The translations under genes and the position numbers were made by a program. From an uncultured Oscillospiraceae bacterium (GTDB lineage: Bacteria > Bacillota > Clostridia > Oscillospirales > Acutalibacteraceae): DNA of 18,212 nt. The notes under the pieces were generated by a model, which was not told the DNA's origin, did not search any database, and saw nothing but the letters and a program-made list of their open reading frames with translations. Shown one piece after another: positions 15,544 to 18,212 of this stretch; position 1 is the stretch's first letter, and each line of letters starts with the position of its first letter. Where the stretch lies: the NCBI GenBank assembly GCA_900542375.1, contig UQNI01000044.1, positions 1 through 18,212 on the forward strand. Direction: 5' to 3'.

Positions 15544-15607
15544 TTACAGCCTCCTGTTGTATGTTATATACGAAAATGATTCCGGCTTTTACAATACAGC
15601 GTTTCAT
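15500..15607 (-). CDS. Putative leader peptide ORF of the acetyltransferase
   Basis: This 35-codon ORF, starting MKRCIVKAGIIFVYN, has a ribosome site (AGAGGTG, 15614-15620) and begins about 32 bases into the predicted transcript. It runs over the acetyltransferase ribosome site and start codon in another frame and ends 42 bases inside that gene. Codons 8-12 form one arm of the hairpin that hides the downstream start. This is the arrangement of regulatory leader peptides of inducible resistance genes, where a drug-stalled ribosome opens the hairpin. Peptide sequence similarity to known leaders was not recognised. Confidence 0.55.
   Translation of the reverse strand: MKRCIVKAGIIFVYNIQQEAVNDDSGKTNISALRR
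15530..15586 (-). promoter_or_regulatory. Start-codon-sequestering hairpin (putative translational attenuator)
   Basis: In the RNA, GCCGGAATCATTT (15586 to 15574) pairs with AAATGAT (15545 to 15539) and, after a 3-base bulge, TCCGGC (15535 to 15530): 13 base pairs. The acetyltransferase start codon is inside the stem and its AGGAGG (15550-15555) is in the 28-base loop. Confidence 0.65.
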
Positions 15608-15645
15608 GTCATACACCTCTTAGTTTTACTGTGTTTTCTATCTGT

Positions 15646-15674
15646 ATCATAAATCCCTTATTCTATTTTGTCAA
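15646..15674 (-). promoter_or_regulatory. Promoter of the acetyltransferase gene
   Basis: Read on the minus strand, TTGACA (15674-15669) and TATGAT (15651-15646) are separated by exactly 17 bp, close to a perfect vegetative promoter. The predicted start near 15639 gives a leader of about 95 bases. Confidence 0.85.
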
Positions 15675-15699
15675 TGTGTTGTGTTACATGATATATAAC

Positions 15700-15749
15700 A
15701 AAAACACTTCTTCTGACCGGCATAGAAATAAGTCAGGAGAAGTGTTTTT
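15700..15749 (-). terminator. Terminator of the ABC transporter operon
   Basis: AAAAACACTTCTTCTGAC (15700-15717) pairs with GTCAGGAGAAGTGTTTTT (15732-15749) with one mismatch and a 14-base loop. T runs on both strands make it bidirectional. It insulates the ABC operon from the acetyltransferase promoter just downstream. Confidence 0.9.
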
Positions 15750-15770
15750 TGTGAAGTGATATCAAAATGT

Positions 15771-16343
15771 TTAAAGTTCAATTTTGTAAACAGCACCCAG
15801 TATTTCAGATTCTGTTGGGTCATGCGTTACAAGAATAACGGTTTTTCCTTGACTGCGCTGTTTTACATCAGACATAACCAATGCCTTTGTTTCTGCATCC
15901 AAACCTTTGAAAGGTTCGTCTAAAAATAAGATGTCATAGTCAGCAAGTAATGCACGTAAAATTGCCACTCTTCTTTTCATTCCGCCTGAAAATTCTGAAA
16001 TAGGGCAATGCGCATATTCTGCCAGTCCTACTTTACTTAATGCCGCTTCAATTGTTTCATTTTGCAATTGAGGAGATGCCAGTTTGATGTTGGATAATGC
16101 GCTTAAATTTTCGCATAATCTGTCTTCCTGAAAAACTGCACTTTGTTTAAGTCCATTGAAATCTGAAAATTCACCGCTGTCAGCTGTTTCAAGTCCCATC
16201 AAAATACGTAAAAGCGTTGTCTTTCCTCTTCCGGATGGCGCAGTTAACAGTGTCACTTGCCCTGTAGGAATGTTCGCACTGAAATCTTTCAGAACGATAT
16301 GTTCGCCAAACGATTTGGATAAATGATTGATTGTAAGTGCCAT
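15771..16343 (-). CDS. ABC importer ATPase (SsuB/TauB-like)
   Basis: The 190-residue ATP-binding subunit has Walker A APSGRGKTT (35-43), Q-loop Q72 in AVFQEDRL, signature FSGGMKRR (118-125), Walker B DILFLDEP (137-144) with E143, and H-loop H174. It is about 50 residues shorter than usual SsuB/TauB ATPases, lacking the C-terminal extension, but all catalytic motifs are intact. The ATG at 16343 is one base after the permease stop (TGAGATG) and is preceded by AAAGGA, so it is coupled to the permease. An in-frame start at 16403 would lie inside the permease gene. The substrate follows from the binding protein and is not known. Confidence 0.92.
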   Translation of the reverse strand: MALTINHLSKSFGEHIVLKDFSANIPTGQVTLLTAPSGRGKTTLLRILMGLETADSGEFSDFNGLKQSAVFQEDRLCENLSALSNIKLASPQLQNETIEAALSKVGLAEYAHCPISEFSGGMKRRVAILRALLADYDILFLDEPFKGLDAETKALVMSDVKQRSQGKTVILVTHDPTESEILGAVYKIEL

Positions 16344-16344
16344 C

Positions 16345-17106
16345 TCATATCCTTTCAAGCCTTTTAATGCCTTTATCCAGCAGATAAATAAATAATTTTT
16401 CAAAAATAAGGCTGATTAAAATAATAACTACCGTCCAAGCAAATAAATCAGGAGTATCCAGATAAATTTTTGCGTTATATAAATTTTCTCCAATAGAATT
16501 TTTGGGAATTCCAATGACTTCTGCGGCTACGCCCGACTTCCAGCATAATCCAAGGGAAATGCTACAGGCAGCACGGAAAAAAGGCATAATCTGAGAAATA
16601 TAAATGTAACGGATTTTTCTCATAGGAGAAATGCGGAATACTTGTGCCATCTCCAATAATTGTTTATCGCATGACGAAATACCATCTTTGATATTGGTAT
16701 AAATCACAGGCAAAACAATCAAAAAGGAAATAATAATAGATAAGTTTTTGGAAGAAACCCAAATTAGAATCAGTATGACAAAGGACGCTACGGGAACTGC
16801 CTTAACAGTCAGCATAAATGGAGCCAAGAATTGCTCCACATATTTGAATTTAGCGGAAAGAGCTGCCAAAAGAATTCCGGCAATACAGGCAGCTAAAAAG
16901 CCGCCAATAATCCTTAACAGAGAAAATGTAATGGATAACCAGAATTCTCCGGTACAGGCCAGCTCAAACAATCTTTGAAATGCAGTAACAGGAGAAACCA
17001 ACAGGATGTTCTGTCCGATGATTAAGGCACAAATTTGCCATATGATAAGCCATACGGCAACAGACCATAATTTAATTTTTCCCGGGCGCTTGTTTTTTTT
17101 AGGCAT
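16345..17106 (-). CDS. ABC importer permease (SsuC/TauC-like)
   Basis: The 253-residue inner-membrane permease has about six hydrophobic segments. The cytoplasmic loop that contacts the ATPase is recognisable as QVFRISPMRKIRYIYISQIMP, followed by the family-typical ISLGLCWKSGVAAEVIG. This places it in the nitrate/sulfonate/taurine/NMT1 importer group. The ATG overlaps the end of the binding-protein gene by 8 bases and has a weak ribosome site, so it depends on coupled translation. If the upstream gene is no longer translated, permease expression may suffer too. Confidence 0.9.
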   Translation of the reverse strand: MPKKNKRPGKIKLWSVAVWLIIWQICALIIGQNILLVSPVTAFQRLFELACTGEFWLSITFSLLRIIGGFLAACIAGILLAALSAKFKYVEQFLAPFMLTVKAVPVASFVILILIWVSSKNLSIIISFLIVLPVIYTNIKDGISSCDKQLLEMAQVFRISPMRKIRYIYISQIMPFFRAACSISLGLCWKSGVAAEVIGIPKNSIGENLYNAKIYLDTPDLFAWTVVIILISLIFEKLFIYLLDKGIKRLERI

Positions 17107-18076
17107 TGTAATAGAAATCGTCTGCCGGTAGTTTTCCGCCGATAGATTTTGCGTTTTGATCGTTTAATACGGAAAGATAGCCGGAAAGTTTTTCTTTCAT
17201 TTCATTTCCGCTAATGAAAGTAATGTTACATTCAGGAATTGCTTTTTGTGCCACTGCTTCTGTTACAATATCATACTTACCAACCAAAGCAGCACCTTCA
17301 TTTACATTCTTATTCACATAGTCTACGGATTCTTGATAATGTTTTAGAAAATCTTCCACAGCTTGTGGATTTTGCTCAATAAATTCAGTTCTTGCAACTA
17401 CCACACCTGTTACCAAAGTGGAAGGAGATTCTGCATTTTCTTGCAATTTGTCCCATTCTTCTGTTAAGTCAAGAGCAACACGCAGATTGCTGTTTTTGCT
17501 TTGTGCTGTTGTAACAAAAGGTTGTGGAAGCATTGCAATTGCATTTTCGGAAGCATTTAGAGCAGCCACACATTCAGAATGTTCACTTTTCCATTCAATG
17601 GTTACATCTTTTGCAGGGTCAATACCATTTTGCTCCAGAATATAGTTTAGTGCATATTCAGGAGTAGCACCTTTACCGCTGGCATAAATGGTTTTGCCTC
17701 GTAAATCTTCAACGGAATGAATGGTATCACCGGATTCTACCATATAAAGAACGCCAAGTGTATTAATTGCCAATACCTTTACGCCGCCTTCTGTATTATT
17801 GTACAAAACAGAAGCTACGTTGGCAGGAACTGCGGCAATGTCAATTTCACCTTGTACAATTTTTGGAGTTACTTCATCAATGGAAGCAGCAATAGAAAAA
17901 TTGTAGTTGTTATCTGTAATTGTTTCTTCTTCGCAGTCGTTCATAAATTTAACCATACCCATTGCAGTTGGACCTTTGAGTGCGGTTACATTCATATCAA
18001 CCGGAGTGGAAGTTTGTGCTTGGCTGGCAGTAGATGAATTGCTGCCGGATTCTGTTGAGCCGCCGTTAGATACATA
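17099..18076 (-). pseudogene. ABC substrate-binding lipoprotein (NMT1/SsuA-like), 5' end lost
   Basis: The frame encodes an SsuA/NMT1-type solute-binding protein: VTALKGPTAMGMVKFM, the ligand-loop region EIDIAAVPANVASVLYNN, DLRGKTIYASGKGATPEYALNYIL, and the C-terminal LPADDFYYNA common in Firmicute relatives. Upstream of the first methionine (17995) the frame stays open for 27 codons with a Ser/Gly/Thr-rich linker, SNGGSTESGSNSSTASQ, as found right after the lipobox cysteine of lipoproteins. It then meets a TAG stop at 18077-18079. No signal peptide, lipobox cysteine or start codon is present. Translation from the internal ATG at 17995 would give a 298-residue protein with no export signal. 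I infer disruption by insertion, deletion or misassembly at about 18073. The ligand is unknown. Confidence 0.75.
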
Positions 18077-18212
18077 CTAAACCGTCGATTCACGGTTCTC
18101 CGCAGACTCCATCTTTCACAATTTGAAACTGCTTTATCTGTAAAATCTTGTCTGCGTGAGTTCAGTCTTTCATACAAAAAACGGATATTTTGTTACAGTT
18201 CAGCCATTACAT
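18074..18212 (-). mobile_element. Possible decayed TnpB (IS605/IS607-type) element end
   Basis: This stretch is unrelated to the lipoprotein gene it abuts. On the minus strand one frame reads YERLNSRRQDFTDKAVS, which resembles the conserved RI-N-RRxDFLHKLS segment of TnpB. Nearer the junction another frame reads KDGVCGEP, like the C-terminal end of some TnpB proteins. A 6-bp hairpin (AACCGT/ACGGTT, 18080-18097) lies just before the junction. If real, it is a remnant with a large internal deletion and a frameshift. The match is short and by eye only. Confidence 0.25.

Noticed and set aside
15544..15770. An additional gene between the acetyltransferase and the ABC operon
   Set aside because: Apart from the overlapping leader ORF, the stretch is accounted for by promoter, leader and terminator, and no other ORF has a ribosome site.
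17992..18177. 61-residue minus-strand ORF starting MYERLNSRR
   Set aside because: Its second half runs through the lipoprotein linker in the wrong frame, so it is not a real gene. Only its first part is considered, as a possible TnpB scrap.

Overview
The window is about 18.2 kb of low-GC DNA with strong GGAGG-type ribosome binding sites, rho-independent terminators and a gene content typical of a strictly anaerobic, H2-metabolising bacterium of the Firmicutes (class Clostridia). The support is a trimeric NAD-linked [FeFe] hydrogenase, a PyrK/PyrD type 1B dihydroorotate dehydrogenase and a Vat-like acetyltransferase. Genus and family cannot be read from the sequence.

Region 1 (27-7744, + strand) is a hydrogenase locus. 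It starts with a divergent, probably sensory [FeFe]-hydrogenase-like protein, a small DRTGG-domain protein and a PHP-domain metallo-phosphoesterase. A terminator and a promoter carrying a Rex-like operator follow. Then come hydC (NuoE-like), a GHKL ATPase, a small thioredoxin-like ferredoxin, hydB (NuoF-like) and hydA (catalytic subunit), closed by a perfect terminator. HydABC would couple NADH and ferredoxin oxidation to H2 formation, or the reverse. The sensor-like hydrogenase, DRTGG, PHP and ATPase proteins look like a linked redox or H2 sensing module whose output is unknown.

Region 2 (7786-9109) holds a membrane-anchored YdcF/SanA-like DUF218 protein with its own promoter and terminator. 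After it lies a roughly 360-bp non-coding stretch made of three tandem, strongly foldable repeat units. Each unit is bounded by a promoter-like element, and the last of these elements is the apparent promoter of pyrC.

Region 3 (9145-14505, + strand) is pyrimidine biosynthesis: pyrC (own promoter and terminator), then pyrF-pyrK-pyrD with a histidine phosphatase and ruvX as a tight operon ending in a bidirectional terminator.

Region 4 (14504-15674, - strand) has a small DUF3784-like membrane protein and a Vat/CatB-family xenobiotic acetyltransferase. The acetyltransferase has a consensus promoter, an overlapping 35-codon leader ORF, and a hairpin that buries its start codon: the layout of an antibiotic-inducible translational attenuator.

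Region 5 (15700-18212, - strand) is an ABC importer operon of the SsuABC/TauABC/NMT1 type (binding protein, permease, ATPase). The binding-protein gene has lost its start codon and lipoprotein signal peptide at an abrupt junction near 18073. The sequence beyond may be a scrap of a TnpB (IS605/IS607-type) element.
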